Source of the DNA: Leptolyngbya sp. NIES-3755
Lineage (GTDB): Bacteria > Cyanobacteriota > Cyanobacteriia > Leptolyngbyales > Leptolyngbyaceae
DNA length: 64,000 bases
Direction of reading: 5' to 3'
Assembly (NCBI GenBank): GCA_001548435.1
Contig: AP017309.1
Location: 248,001 to 312,000, forward strand
Positions 52,577-61,533 of this stretch are shown in pieces. Position 1 is the stretch's first letter. Each line of letters opens with the position of its first letter. The position numbers and the translations under genes are program-made. The notes under the pieces are model-generated. The model made no database searches. It was not told the origin of the DNA and was given only the letters and a program-made list of their open reading frames with translations.

Positions 52577-53773
52577 TTACAACTCACCTCGAAAGGCGCG
52601 GTGTTGAAGCGAGGCGAACAGGGCATCGAGTTGGGCGATCGATTCGCGATGTGTGGTTTTGAGACGTTCGATCGCTTCCACCCGCCGAGCAAATTCTTGC
52701 TGAAGTTCGATCGGAGGAATTAGTAGCGGAAACGCCTTTAAGTGATCAAGCGTTAATCCTTCAGTATTAATTCCTCGCGCACGTTCAAGAAGCCAGCGCT
52801 TACCATAACGGAGTGCAGTAGCAACAAATGTCACTTCGCAGCGCTTTAGAACTTTGATGCCTTTAATATCTTGACCGAAGCAGGTTGGTACTCTAGCTAT
52901 CGCTATCGGAAGACTGTGCATCAAAATTTTGCTTTTGACTACAATTAAAATTGTGTTTATTGGAACGAGATTAGTAGCACTTTTCTTGATTGCTTCAGGC
53001 GTAATGTGTTCCTGCGTGTCGTCAAGAAACTCACTTTTCATGTCTTTCGAGGTAGCCCAGCATATTGAACCTTCAAAATATTCAGGACACTCACGCTTTG
53101 GTGTACCTCCTCCGATAAATGTAGCAACATCACCAAGACAACCTTTTTCCCATTTCATTAAGTTTGTTGATGGATCGCCGAACATTTCGAGAAAGATGGA
53201 TTGAGCGATCGCATCTAATTCCCCCAATGCTTTCCGACGCAGCGATCGCAGTTCCTCAGCCTTATCTAGAATTGCGGCGATTCGTTTCTGTTCAGCGATC
53301 GGAGGAAGTAAAATCTTAAGGTTTCCTAGCTGAGTGAGGCTGAGATTCGATATTGTTCCTGTGACTGTTGCGCCGCGAATTTGGGATTGTGCATCTGAGC
53401 TTTCTAGCCAGTATCGCAAATAAGGCTGAAAAACAGTGTTTCTTACTCGTACGATCGCAAGAGCTTGATTACAGTTGAGTTCAGGAGCATTCTTTGGCAC
53501 AACTGCCGCTCTTCCAATAGAGCCAGCAATGGAAACAAGAACATCACCTGATTTGATCTGAGAACGTTTCAAGGCAAGATGAGTTTTTTCATCAATATAA
53601 AGAACATCTCGCTCAAAGAACACTTGTCCCTGATCAATATTTTGAACTCGTAAAAATCCGATTCCTTGACTTGTGAAATTAAAACCAAGCGTTGTTGGAG
53701 TTGTTCCCTTCGTTATGAGTTCAGATACGTCCGATAAACGTACATATTGGTCATGTAATCCCATTGGCATCAC
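52577..53773 (-). CDS. hsdS: Type I restriction specificity subunit (HsdS)
   Basis: A 398-residue HsdS with two target-recognition domains, each followed by a conserved helical spacer. The first TRD (about 8-150) ends at LPPIAEQKRIAAILDKAEELRSL (shown in part). The second (about 205-350) ends at IPPIELQQEFARRVEAIERL. It sets the recognition site for both methylation by HsdM and cutting by HsdR. A 3' remnant of a relative lies at 51660, hinting at past recombination of specificity modules. Of the three clustered Met codons the first is used. Confidence 0.88.
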   Translation of the reverse strand: MMPMGLHDQYVRLSDVSELITKGTTPTTLGFNFTSQGIGFLRVQNIDQGQVFFERDVLYIDEKTHLALKRSQIKSGDVLVSIAGSIGRAAVVPKNAPELNCNQALAIVRVRNTVFQPYLRYWLESSDAQSQIRGATVTGTISNLSLTQLGNLKILLPPIAEQKRIAAILDKAEELRSLRRKALGELDAIAQSIFLEMFGDPSTNLMKWEKGCLGDVATFIGGGTPKRECPEYFEGSICWATSKDMKSEFLDDTQEHITPEAIKKSATNLVPINTILIVVKSKILMHSLPIAIARVPTCFGQDIKGIKVLKRCEVTFVATALRYGKRWLLERARGINTEGLTLDHLKAFPLLIPPIELQQEFARRVEAIERLKTTHRESIAQLDALFASLQHRAFRGEL

Positions 53774-53830
53774 TATCTAGAGCGCTCATCTCAACACAGC
53801 AATTCATTATGCAGGCAAGGGGGCGATCGC

Positions 53831-53858
53831 GGCGATGATTTTAGAAGTGCGATCGCTC
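53831..53858. repeat. 28-bp repeat, copy 1
   Basis: GGCGATGATTTTAGAAGTGC, then GATCGCTC, differs by one base from 54850-54877. Both copies lie in intergenic gaps of the R-M locus beside toxin-antitoxin-like genes. They may mark cassette boundaries. Confidence 0.6.
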
Positions 53859-53900
53859 ATTCTATACTCAAGGCAAAAGCTCGATCGCCTCTCAGTTTCG

Positions 53901-54293
53901 CTATTCGAGAAGCCTCACTTGCTCAGAAAACTTCGCCGCAAATTTACGATCGAACGTGATGACTTGAACCTGCTCCTGAATCGCAGCCGCCACAAACAGC
54001 GCATCATAGAATGAGTGATTTGCTCGAACTGCCAACTCCAGCGACCTATCTCGAATTTGAGCAGTGGGAACAATCTTATCAATCAATGCCTCTGCATCTT
54101 CTAGTACCTCCAGCCCTGTCTCGATCGGCAACTGTCGAAACTGAATCCATTGCCACACCACATTGCCCAACTCAGCAAACAGGGAATCCGGCACAATAAT
54201 CTGCTCTGCGGTTTCTAGCGCCGAGATCGCCTGCTCATACTGATTCTCCACTCGCAACAGCGCGTAAGCGAACACCATCGTATCAATCACCAT
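53901..54293 (-). CDS. vapC: VapC-family PIN-domain toxin
   Basis: A 130-residue PIN-domain ribonuclease: N-terminal MVIDTMVFAYALL (first Asp), then PDSLFAELGNVVW (Glu), HSFYDALFVAAA (Asp) and VITFDRKF (Asp), giving the four acidic residues of the active site. The ATG overlaps the antitoxin stop codon by one base, showing translational coupling. The longer frame is ignored. Paired with the RHH antitoxin encoded upstream. Confidence 0.88.
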   Translation of the reverse strand: MVIDTMVFAYALLRVENQYEQAISALETAEQIIVPDSLFAELGNVVWQWIQFRQLPIETGLEVLEDAEALIDKIVPTAQIRDRSLELAVRANHSFYDALFVAAAIQEQVQVITFDRKFAAKFSEQVRLLE

Positions 54294-54517
54294 CACGGTC
54301 GTCCTTGCTCTTTCCAGTCTTGCAGTTGTCCAGCAGGTTGAACAGGAAGAGTCTCCCAACGCTGACGAATCCGATCAATCACTGCCCTACGCTGCACATA
54401 GCGACTTTGTAGCAGATCTCGAATCTCCTGCTCCATCGAAATTCCCTTCCGTTCTGCCAATCGTTTAATGCGATCGACCAACTCATCTGGCACATCATTA
54501 ATGGTAAGTGTCGCCAT
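54293..54517 (-). CDS. vapB: VapB/FitA-like ribbon-helix-helix antitoxin
   Basis: A 74-residue protein with the FitA/RHH start MATLTINDVPDELVDRIKRL, then KGISMEQEIRDLL, and a C-terminal tail that should wrap the toxin (RWETLPVQPAGQLQDWKEQG). It both blocks VapC and represses the operon. The ATG at 54517 is used; an upstream frame extension starts within the promoter region. Stabilises the plasmid or the R-M locus by addiction. Confidence 0.87.
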   Translation of the reverse strand: MATLTINDVPDELVDRIKRLAERKGISMEQEIRDLLQSRYVQRRAVIDRIRQRWETLPVQPAGQLQDWKEQGRP

Positions 54518-54611
54518 CTTGCTCACAATACTTAAGCGGGACATTTACAATTATGCTGGCAAAACGCGATCGTCGCTTCATTTTTATCCTTATCGCTATA
54601 CGATCGCGCCC

Positions 54612-54830
54612 CTACTCAGCTTCCTGCCTCTTTCGACTCAAACCCGCACTTTCCGCGATTGTCGTTACGCCCTTGACGCGGCAGACGATACGCAGCGAAG
54701 ACAACAGAGCAGCAGTATCCCCGTTTTCTGCATACTCATCAAACAACACCGTAATATAATCATCGATCTCTTCGGGATGATTTCGCAGATACTCTTCTTC
54801 AACCTCTCCAATGATTCTATAGTTCTTCAT
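54612..54830 (-). pseudogene. Truncated addiction-module antidote gene (HigA-like)
   Basis: The 72-residue product follows the 'putative addiction module antidote' family (YLRNHPEEIDDYITVLFDEY, DTAALLSSLRIVCRVKGVTT, IAESAGLSR) but stops in the middle of the helix-turn-helix, where relatives continue with about 20 more residues. No RelE-like toxin gene is next to it. It is most likely a decayed antitoxin. The ATG at 54830 is favoured. Confidence 0.7.
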
Positions 54831-54849
54831 CACTTGGATACTCGTGTCA

Positions 54850-54877
54850 GGCGATAATTTTAGAAGTGCGATCGCTC
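54850..54877. repeat. 28-bp repeat, copy 2
   Basis: Matches 53831-53858 at 27 of 28 bases, in the same orientation. It lies between the antidote remnant and the second XisI gene. Confidence 0.6.
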
Positions 54878-54885
54878 CTCTGCTT

Positions 54886-55218
54886 CTAAGCAACTGATTG
54901 CTGCAACTCCTCTAGATCTTCGATCGAAACAATATCGGTTGGTGCAATTCCAACTGCAATTAAATCCTCTAAAAGATTCTCCAGATTACTTTCTACCACT
55001 ACCACCTTTCCATCCTGGAGCCAAACATCAACCAAAATAGCATCATGCCAAGTCAGCTTTCCGGTGCTACGCTCCCACCCCGTCGCCACAACCAAAAACT
55101 GCCCCGCATCCAAATCACAAATTGATCGAATCCTTAAACGATGCGGATTCGATTGCTGCATGGCGATCGTCCGAAATAGTTCCATCAAAAGCTCGGCATA
55201 TCGTTGTGAGTGATCCAT
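54886..55218 (-). CDS. XisI-family protein, second pair
   Basis: A 110-residue XisI-like protein. The middle part (FLVVATGWERSTGKLTWHDA, then ILVDVWLQDGKVVVVESNLE) and the ending DLIAVGIAPTDIVS keep the family pattern, though it is more diverged from the first pair than expected for a recent duplication. It overlaps XisH by 34 bases. Hence the two pairs in this locus are different family members. Confidence 0.8.
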   Translation of the reverse strand: MDHSQRYAELLMELFRTIAMQQSNPHRLRIRSICDLDAGQFLVVATGWERSTGKLTWHDAILVDVWLQDGKVVVVESNLENLLEDLIAVGIAPTDIVSIEDLEELQQSVA

Positions 55219-55622
55219 TCCACAATTTCCTCCGACTCTGGCTGATAAATCAGTAAATTAATTTTATTGCGCTGCATCACTAACTGAAACAACGGCTTCT
55301 CAAAGTGTTTCACATACGCCATCTCACTGACCGCCAAAAACAACCGTCGATCCGGTTCTTGTCCATCCAAAGCCCATTGATACAACTGAAGTTGCCCGAT
55401 CGTTTTCTCCAACTCACTCACCGCCGAAATTGCCGTAAACTCCTTTAATTCGATCGCGATTTTCCGTCCCGCCTTCTCCGCCGCAAACGTCTTCTCTGCC
55501 CCTAAATCCGCCTTTAAGTCGTTCCCCTCCAGCCGCAAAATTAAAGGATCAGCCGTAATTGTCCAGCCATCCTTCTCTAAGGTTCGGCGTAAAGCATTAT
55601 GGTATCGATCGCGCTTAGACAT
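55185..55622 (-). CDS. XisH-family protein, second pair
   Basis: A 145-residue XisH protein: RYHNALRRTLEKDGWTITAD, DLKADLGAEKTFAAEKAGRK, then IAIELKEF (E-x-K), QLYQWAL and LFLAVSEMAY. All family landmarks are present. It begins 10 bases after the hsdM stop, so it is very likely co-transcribed with the methyltransferase gene. Confidence 0.9.
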   Translation of the reverse strand: MSKRDRYHNALRRTLEKDGWTITADPLILRLEGNDLKADLGAEKTFAAEKAGRKIAIELKEFTAISAVSELEKTIGQLQLYQWALDGQEPDRRLFLAVSEMAYVKHFEKPLFQLVMQRNKINLLIYQPESEEIVEWITHNDMPSF

Positions 55623-55632
55623 AATTTGAGCC

Positions 55633-57183
55633 TTATCCCAACATCTCCTTCAACTCCTTCATCCCTTTCTGAATCTTGATTTCCAATTCATCCAAAGTCG
55701 CCAAAATGGTTTCAGGCGGCACATGATCCACGGCTTCATGAATCACTTCTTTGTAGCGATTCAGGCTCAGGTCGTAGCCGTTTGCAGCAATTTCATCCTT
55801 TGGCACACAAAAGCTCTGAGCGGTGCGGGGACGATCGACTTCAGTACGATCGCGCTCTTTCCACCGCGCCAACACATCCGGCAAATTGTTCTTCGTATGT
55901 TCCTCTGCAACCAATTCCAGCTTCGGCACTACCCCAAGCTTCTCTTCAGGTAAAAGTGGCGATCGCTTATCGTCCAAACTCCAGCCATCCGCCTCGACTT
56001 CGTAAAACCAAACGCGATCGGTTCCGCCTGAATTCGTTTTGGTAAAGAGCAGAATCGCGGTTGAAACGCCTGCATAGGGCTTAAAAACTCCTCCCGGCAG
56101 CTTTACCACTGCATCCAGTTTTTGATCTTCGACTAAAATCTTCCGCAGTTCTTTGTGAGCTTTCGACGAGCCAAACAGCACCCCATCGGGCACAATTACC
56201 GCCGCCCGTCCCCCAGTCTTCAGTAACCGCAAGAACAGCGCCAGAAATAACAGTTCAGTCTTTTTGGTTTTCACAATCTGAAGCAAATCCTTCGCCGTGT
56301 TCTCGTAATCTAACGACCCTGCAAACGGCGGATTTGCCAGCACCAGCGTATAGTTCTCATCTTCACCCGCATGGTCTTGAGCAAGCGAGTCCCGATAAAC
56401 GACATCCGGGTTTTCGACCCCATGCAGCAGCATATTCATACTGCCAATTCGCAGCATTGTCCCGTCAAAATCGAACCCGTGAAACATCCCGTGATGAAAA
56501 TGCTCTTTCAGCTTGACATCTCGAAAAATCTCTGGATAGTGGTCGCGTAAATACTCCCCAGCTACCACTAAAAAGCCACAGGTTCCACTCGCTGGATCAC
56601 AAATTACATCGATCGCAGTCGGTGCCGTCATCTCTACCATCAGTTGAATAATATGGCGCGGCGTGCGAAATTGCCCATTCTGCCCCGCACTAGCGATTTT
56701 GCCAAGCATATATTCATACAAATCGCCTTTGGTATCGCGATCGTTCATCGGCACTTGATCCAGCAGATCGACCACTTTTGCCAGCAGCGCCGGAGTCGGA
56801 ATCGTAAATCGAGCATCTTTCATGTGATGCGCGTAAGTAGACCCGTCCCCATAGCTTGACAAAAATTCAGTGCGAAGAAAGGGAAAAACGCGATCGCTGA
56901 CGACCTCAAACATCTCCCGCGCTTCCAGATGCTTAAACCTTGACCAACGCAATTCATCAAAAGGTCGGTCTTTCGCATCGTTTCCTGCTGGAAAAACTCG
57001 CCGCTCTATCGATCGCTTGAGTCGATTCGCTTTATTTTCTTCCAGAGTATGCAACTCATCCAAGCGGCGCAAAAAGAGTAGATACGTAATCTGTTCGATC
57101 ACTTCGAGCGGATTCGAGATTCCGCCTGACCAAAACGCATCCCAAATTTTGTCGATCTGCGATCGGATTTCGCCTGTTAGCAT
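55633..57183 (-). CDS. hsdM: Type I DNA adenine methyltransferase (HsdM)
   Basis: A 516-residue N6-adenine methyltransferase. The N-terminal helical HsdM_N region (1-130) precedes the AdoMet motif I DPASGTCGFLV (about 193), the catalytic motif IV NPPF (about 282) and a C-terminal coiled coil (NRYKEVIHEAV, LDELEIKIQKGMKELKEML). It methylates sites chosen by HsdS and protects the plasmid and host DNA. First gene of the leftward R-M run. Motifs are intact. Confidence 0.93.
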   Translation of the reverse strand: MLTGEIRSQIDKIWDAFWSGGISNPLEVIEQITYLLFLRRLDELHTLEENKANRLKRSIERRVFPAGNDAKDRPFDELRWSRFKHLEAREMFEVVSDRVFPFLRTEFLSSYGDGSTYAHHMKDARFTIPTPALLAKVVDLLDQVPMNDRDTKGDLYEYMLGKIASAGQNGQFRTPRHIIQLMVEMTAPTAIDVICDPASGTCGFLVVAGEYLRDHYPEIFRDVKLKEHFHHGMFHGFDFDGTMLRIGSMNMLLHGVENPDVVYRDSLAQDHAGEDENYTLVLANPPFAGSLDYENTAKDLLQIVKTKKTELLFLALFLRLLKTGGRAAVIVPDGVLFGSSKAHKELRKILVEDQKLDAVVKLPGGVFKPYAGVSTAILLFTKTNSGGTDRVWFYEVEADGWSLDDKRSPLLPEEKLGVVPKLELVAEEHTKNNLPDVLARWKERDRTEVDRPRTAQSFCVPKDEIAANGYDLSLNRYKEVIHEAVDHVPPETILATLDELEIKIQKGMKELKEMLG

Positions 57184-57565
57184 TCGTTCCTACTTGCTGC
57201 CGCCGGATAGTATTTGCTCGAAGCATTGTAGCGCTAGATTACTAGGTTCAGAACAAACGAACGACTTTACACAACAATTTGTACTCAGTTTTTTACTGTT
57301 CCAAAAGATTTCTTTCGTAACAATGTTGCAAATCGCCGCTAAAATTCAAAGTCATGATCCACCGTCAGCAATAAGCGGTTATTTTTTAGTCTTACGAAGG
57401 TGGATCATTTTCATACCGAGCGCGCACTCCTTAATTCATGCGGATTTTTGAGCCTGAAATATCTTTCTATTAGAATCTTTTTGCCAGAATCACTGAAATC
57501 GATGATAATTGGGCACAGAAGCTAGAATCTAGCTGCGGATTCCCTCGGTGAAGTTCCACGCGATT
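57184..57565. other. Divergent control region of the R-M locus
   Basis: A 380-base gap between the leftward hsdM gene and the rightward XRE gene. It is AT-rich and contains the inverted repeat at 57354. No RNA gene or coding frame is convincing. Confidence 0.5.
57354..57408. promoter_or_regulatory. Perfect 10-bp inverted repeat, operator candidate
   Basis: ATGATCCACC (57354-57363) and GGTGGATCAT (57399-57408) are exact reverse complements with 35 bases between. The arms could bind a dimer each side of a promoter controlling hsdM or the regulator gene, or form a DNA loop. Confidence 0.5.
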
Positions 57566-57793
57566 ATGACTCAGCAGGTTGAAAATACGACTTGGTTCAA
57601 ACAATTGAGACATGAGGCAAATTGGACTCAAGAGCAGCTTGCGGTGCGTTTAGGTATCGCAGTCTCGACGCTGCGATCATGGGAGAGAGGCAAAGTCGAA
57701 CCGTCGATGACTCTGAAGCAGTGGGAAGAATTTGCGATCGCGGTAAACGTTCCATTAAATGAACTTTGTGTACGAATTTCAAAAACAGCCTGA
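57566..57793 (+). CDS. XRE-family helix-turn-helix regulator
   Basis: A 75-residue Cro/CI-type DNA-binding protein: HEANWTQEQLAVRLGIAVST, then LRSWERGKVEPSMTLKQWEE. It is divergent from hsdM, in the position of a restriction controller (C-protein) gene, although type I systems rarely use one. It could instead be unrelated. The ATG at 57566 begins MTQQVEN; six more codons are open upstream. Confidence 0.75.
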   Translation: MTQQVENTTWFKQLRHEANWTQEQLAVRLGIAVSTLRSWERGKVEPSMTLKQWEEFAIAVNVPLNELCVRISKTA

Positions 57794-57808
57794 AACAATG
57801 GCGCATCT

Positions 57809-57985
57809 ATGGGAATTAGGCGGCTTGAAATGAACTTGCGTATGTCAGGAAGCGAAGAATCTTGTCGATCGCAGTATGTCTTGGAAAAGACAAAAGACCG
57901 AGGAGATTATCTTTTATTTGAGAGCAATCTAATCATCCGCATCCGCAAACATTACAACAACGCGATCGACAAGAATTTTCCGTGA
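57809..57985 (+). CDS. Possible small gene of unknown function
   Basis: An open frame of 58 codons (MGIRRLEMNLRMSG start) between the XRE gene and the YhcG remnant. It has no good ribosome site and no recognised motif. A chance frame is quite possible. Confidence 0.25.
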   Translation: MGIRRLEMNLRMSGSEESCRSQYVLEKTKDRGDYLLFESNLIIRIRKHYNNAIDKNFP

Positions 57986-57988
57986 ATC

Positions 57989-58496
57989 ATGTCCCCAAAG
58001 CAAACGTCTCTATTCCCAGAAAAATACGATGCTTTTCTAACAGCTTGAAGCAGCGCATTCTATCGGCTCAGATTCGTGCAGCCCTCGCAGTTAACCGGGA
58101 ATTGGTGATGTTGTACTGGCAGACCGGGCGTGATATCTCTTTGCGTGTACAGCAGCAGAAATGGGGAAGCAAAGTCATTAAGCAGCTTGCGGCTGATCTA
58201 AAGCGAGAATTTCCTGACATCAATGATTTATCAACGCGAAATCTCCAATACATGAGGGCATTTGCCGAAGCTTACCCAGACGAAGCAATTGTGAACGACT
58301 TGTTGCACAATTACCCTGGGCGCACAACATGACGCTTCTCGAAAAGCTTCAATCCCACGAAGAGCAGCTTTGGTACGCCCAGCAAGCGTCAGAAAATGGC
58401 TGGAGTCGAGATGTTTTAGTTTTACAGATTGAAACAGGACTTTATCAACATAACAGGCAGGGAACGCTAGGAGCGTTGCATCAATGCAAAGAATAG
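57989..58496 (+). pseudogene. Decayed YhcG/DUF1016-family nuclease gene
   Basis: Three frames together give a YhcG N-terminal domain: MSPKQTSLFPEKYDAFLT in the first, LKQRILSAQIRAALAVNREL to LLHNYP in the second, and WAHNMTLLEKLQSHEEQLWY to TGLYQ in the third. Two frameshifts (near 58036 and 58318) and loss of the whole C-terminal nuclease half show the gene is dead. Relatives are PDDEXK nucleases often linked with type I R-M systems, matching the location. Confidence 0.85.
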
Positions 58497-58865
58497 AATT
58501 GGACTCAACATCACTGCATACCAAAATAGCAGACACCCGCGTAAGAAGTTAGCAATGATTGCATTGCCTAATCTGCGACCCACAATTGCTCGGAGCAGAT
58601 CCTTAACGGGTGTAATCACGTCACGGTGCATCCAGCGATTCAGCGGCAACAAATCGAGAAACGGGATCTCATAACCTCTGCATTGATTGAAGTTAACTCG
58701 CCGATAGCTTAAATGCTCGACATCATGTGCCTTAAGCAATGGAAAAATTACGTCCCGCCCAAACAGCAAATTTAGCGCGATTTTGCGTCTGCGTGATTGC
58801 TTCCAGTTGGAACTATTGATATACCGTTGGTATTCAGGGGATAGCGATTTCCTTGCTTTGGGCAT
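58467..58865 (-). CDS. HNH-like protein lacking zinc cysteines, with C-terminal membrane helix
   Basis: A 132-residue protein. The order YQRYINSSNWKQSRRRKIAL, AHDVEHLSYRRVNF, then LDLLPLNRWMHRDVI resembles the HNH fold of restriction-like nucleases (His-His pair and the later H near a loop). The usual CxxC zinc knuckles are absent. A hydrophobic helix (LLFWYAVMLSPILFFALM) ends it. It may be a catalytically dead, membrane-tethered derivative. The ATG at 58865 is chosen. Confidence in the family is modest. Confidence 0.45.
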   Translation of the reverse strand: MPKARKSLSPEYQRYINSSNWKQSRRRKIALNLLFGRDVIFPLLKAHDVEHLSYRRVNFNQCRGYEIPFLDLLPLNRWMHRDVITPVKDLLRAIVGRRLGNAIIANFLRGCLLFWYAVMLSPILFFALMQRS

Positions 58866-58961
58866 TTCAGACTCTAAATAGAACTTGAAAGTGTTTTTCG
58901 AGCAGATGTGTCGCGTGTGGTTTCGGAAGTCGATTTTGCATTCGATCAACGCATGACTGTA

Positions 58962-59534
58962 TCAAACGGTGATATCGTAAACCGACTGCCAGAATAACCC
59001 ATAGTTTGCCATAACTTTATCAAGAAAGGCTTCGTGTAGAGCTGGACTAGAAGAAGTTTGCCCTAGCAAAGACCGGATTGCGGGTGCAAACGGATGGGTG
59101 TGATCTAGAAAATTAAAATCATACTGACCCGGATGAAATCCGTTCATGGCAATGGGATTTGGACAAACAAAGCCAGCCGGATTTCTCAGAATGCCAAACA
59201 GTTCAAACAGTTCGACCTGACCATGTGGGTGCATCGACCACAGCGGGGCGCGATAGCGGTGTAACGCATCCATGAGTTGCTTGAATGCTTGGGAGTGTAA
59301 GCTAAAATCACCGCTGCTTGCACCACAGACAAACGCACTGAACAATCCCACTGATCCCGGTTCACGGAAGACCAAGTAAAAAAGATGCGTTCCCAGAATC
59401 ATACCGTTCTGCTTAAAGAAATAATCGATACGAATTGCACCTGCGAAGTGAGCATAATGCTGGTCAATCATATTCGCAACTAGGATCGTTAGATCAGAGC
59501 GACTAGGTTCTAGCAGATGTAAATTAATGGACAT
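58962..59534 (-). CDS. Hypothetical protein
   Basis: A 190-residue soluble protein with a mixed alpha/beta composition, many aromatic residues, and no signal peptide. Features such as HYAHFAGAIRIDYFFKQ, PLWSMHPHGQVELFELFGIL and NPAGFVCPNPIAMNGFHP look conserved but match no family I know. It has a good ribosome site (AGGAGA before ATG). It lies between the HNH-like gene and a small membrane protein on the same strand, perhaps as one operon. Function unknown. Confidence 0.6.
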   Translation of the reverse strand: MSINLHLLEPSRSDLTILVANMIDQHYAHFAGAIRIDYFFKQNGMILGTHLFYLVFREPGSVGLFSAFVCGASSGDFSLHSQAFKQLMDALHRYRAPLWSMHPHGQVELFELFGILRNPAGFVCPNPIAMNGFHPGQYDFNFLDHTHPFAPAIRSLLGQTSSSPALHEAFLDKVMANYGLFWQSVYDITV

Positions 59535-59612
59535 GACTTGTAATCTCCTGGATGAGTATCGAACAATGTTTCTGCGAACACTGAGCAGAATTTTGAGTGG
59601 TTGAGCGAGTTT

Positions 59613-59753
59613 TTATCGTCGTTGCTGAGTCGATTGCAGCGGCACATTTGGAATTGATTTGGGCTGAATTGTAAAAATCTGACCGAATAGCCAACCCGCT
59701 ACGAAGGTAAGAATGAAGTTTCGGACTGCGTTGTTATTTCGATACCCATACAT
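59613..59753 (-). CDS. Small membrane protein
   Basis: A 46-residue frame starting MYGYRNNNAVRNFILTFVAG, with a single hydrophobic helix (FILTFVAGWLFGQIF) and a polar tail. The start has an AGGAG ribosome site with normal spacing, the main argument for it being real. It sits between two hypothetical genes on the same strand. Topology is likely N-in. Function unknown. Confidence 0.55.
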   Translation of the reverse strand: MYGYRNNNAVRNFILTFVAGWLFGQIFTIQPKSIPNVPLQSTQQRR

Positions 59754-59796
59754 TTTGATTTCTCCTAACATCAATTGAGCAATTCTTTCTAACCGT

Positions 59797-59816
59797 TCAT
59801 CCGAATGGTCGGATGA
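59797..59816 (-). promoter_or_regulatory. Short perfect inverted repeat
   Basis: TCATCCGA and TCGGATGA around ATGG, 44 bases upstream of the small membrane protein gene. The same GCATCCGA/TCGGATGC theme recurs near 59897 and 59922, so this may be an operator or the remains of a terminator for the large gene upstream. Confidence 0.4.
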
Positions 59817-61533
59817 TTCGGCTAGACTTGTGGGGTTAAGAATTCGATCGAATTTCGGCTGTGTGGAAATCAGTCATAGTAGGGATTGCGCCTCAGGCAT
59901 CCGAGAAGTCGGATCACGTCGGATGCTTTTCGGCTCTTCTCCAAATGCAGTTTCAGGTCTATAAAGACTCTGTAAAACTTGCGCCACAATCCTTACATTT
60001 GCGATATCTCTTAACTGGAATACCGCTTTCATTCCGTTGAGTTTTCTGAACAACGCTGTTGAGATGCTGACATTCTTGAGGCAAGCTCGTTTTAGTTTCT
60101 GCCTGAATCTGTGCGATTTTAGTCGGCAATTTTGACCAATCACAAGCGATTGCATCAGCATCAGGTAATTCAAAGAATTCAGCTTTACCACCTGTGACCA
60201 GCAAGCCTAATCGCTTCTCATTCCATCCTTCTAAACCCAACTCCTCATTCTGAGAATCGCAGTATTCTTTGAGCTTGTCGTAGCGTTTCTTCAATCCCTC
60301 CTTCTTTGTTGAGAAAGCAGGAGTTTTCTCGATCGCGGTAACAACAGCAGTGCCAAAATAGACCGCGTTGTAATTATCCATATCTGCCCATTCCATCCCC
60401 TTTTTTCCAACACTGGGAGACTGACCAATCACATACGCTTTCATGCCAATGTGCCGCATTCCTTTTGTGCTGTTCAAAATCTCAGTGTTGACTCCTTTGC
60501 CGTCTTTGCGGTCTGCAATGCGATCGATCTCATCAAAGACATCGATCGTCCTTGGTTCTGCGATTTTAGATTCGACTCGCTGATCGACTTCTGCAACGAA
60601 TGCTTCAATCGCTTTGAGGGTTTCAGCTTCACCCCGCGAGGTTTTGGCAATATGCCAATAATCCTGCTCTGAGCCATCCATTGGATCATGCAGGCGGACG
60701 ATCGCAGGATTTGGCTGATTGGCTTCGATCGCTAATAGCAAGTTCACGAAGATTCCTTTCCCTTCTCCGAGCGCTCCCATGATGCGGGTTGTGGGCTTTC
60801 TGAGCGCAGCGTAAACGCGATCGAACTGCTGAGCCGGAATCCACAGAGATGCAACTTCATCCTTGCTCGTCGTTTTCGGCTTTTTGCGAAAGACCATTGC
60901 AGTTTTGATGCGGTGTGGATTCACGCGATCGTATTCAAACTTCAGATCTTTGATACATCCGCATAGCACTGAGAACTCATTGCCACGATCGTTCAATGCG
61001 TCGATCGTGGCTTGCCCGCGAATTTTGCGATCGCGCAAACTGAAAAATACATCGAATCCAGTGCCATCGGTATAAGGCACAATTTCAGAAGCATCGAGGC
61101 AAATAGGCTGCTCACCCTCCCACAGTGCGTGTATGAGTCGATTCGGTCTGACAAATTCGCCAATCTCGTCGAAGGAGTGCGGTTTCATCAACTGATTGAG
61201 ATGTCCAGATAAGCGCATCAACTCCTGATCCCGTGCATCAAGCAGGTTGTCAAACGCGCTGGGAATGCCGTTGTTGATCGCGTCAGATAATTCAGAAAAC
61301 TCTGAAACATACTCCGCGTTAATGCGCTTTAAATCTGCAACCGCTGAGTTGTAGAGAGTCGCGACTTTGGTGTATTCGGTGTTTAAGTCTCTCAGCTTGT
61401 CTTCGACTCTGTATAACTCTGACTCTGCCCGGAGTGAAATGACCCCTCGAAACTAGACCACTTCCTTCGAGAGAAAAGCAACATTAGCTCATAGCTAGTA
61501 TACTGCTATCTCTCATTCTTTTTCATGTTTGTT

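Noticed and set aside
51774-55622. An fdxN-like excision element
   Set aside because: XisH/XisI are present, but there is no XisF-type recombinase and no interrupted nif gene.
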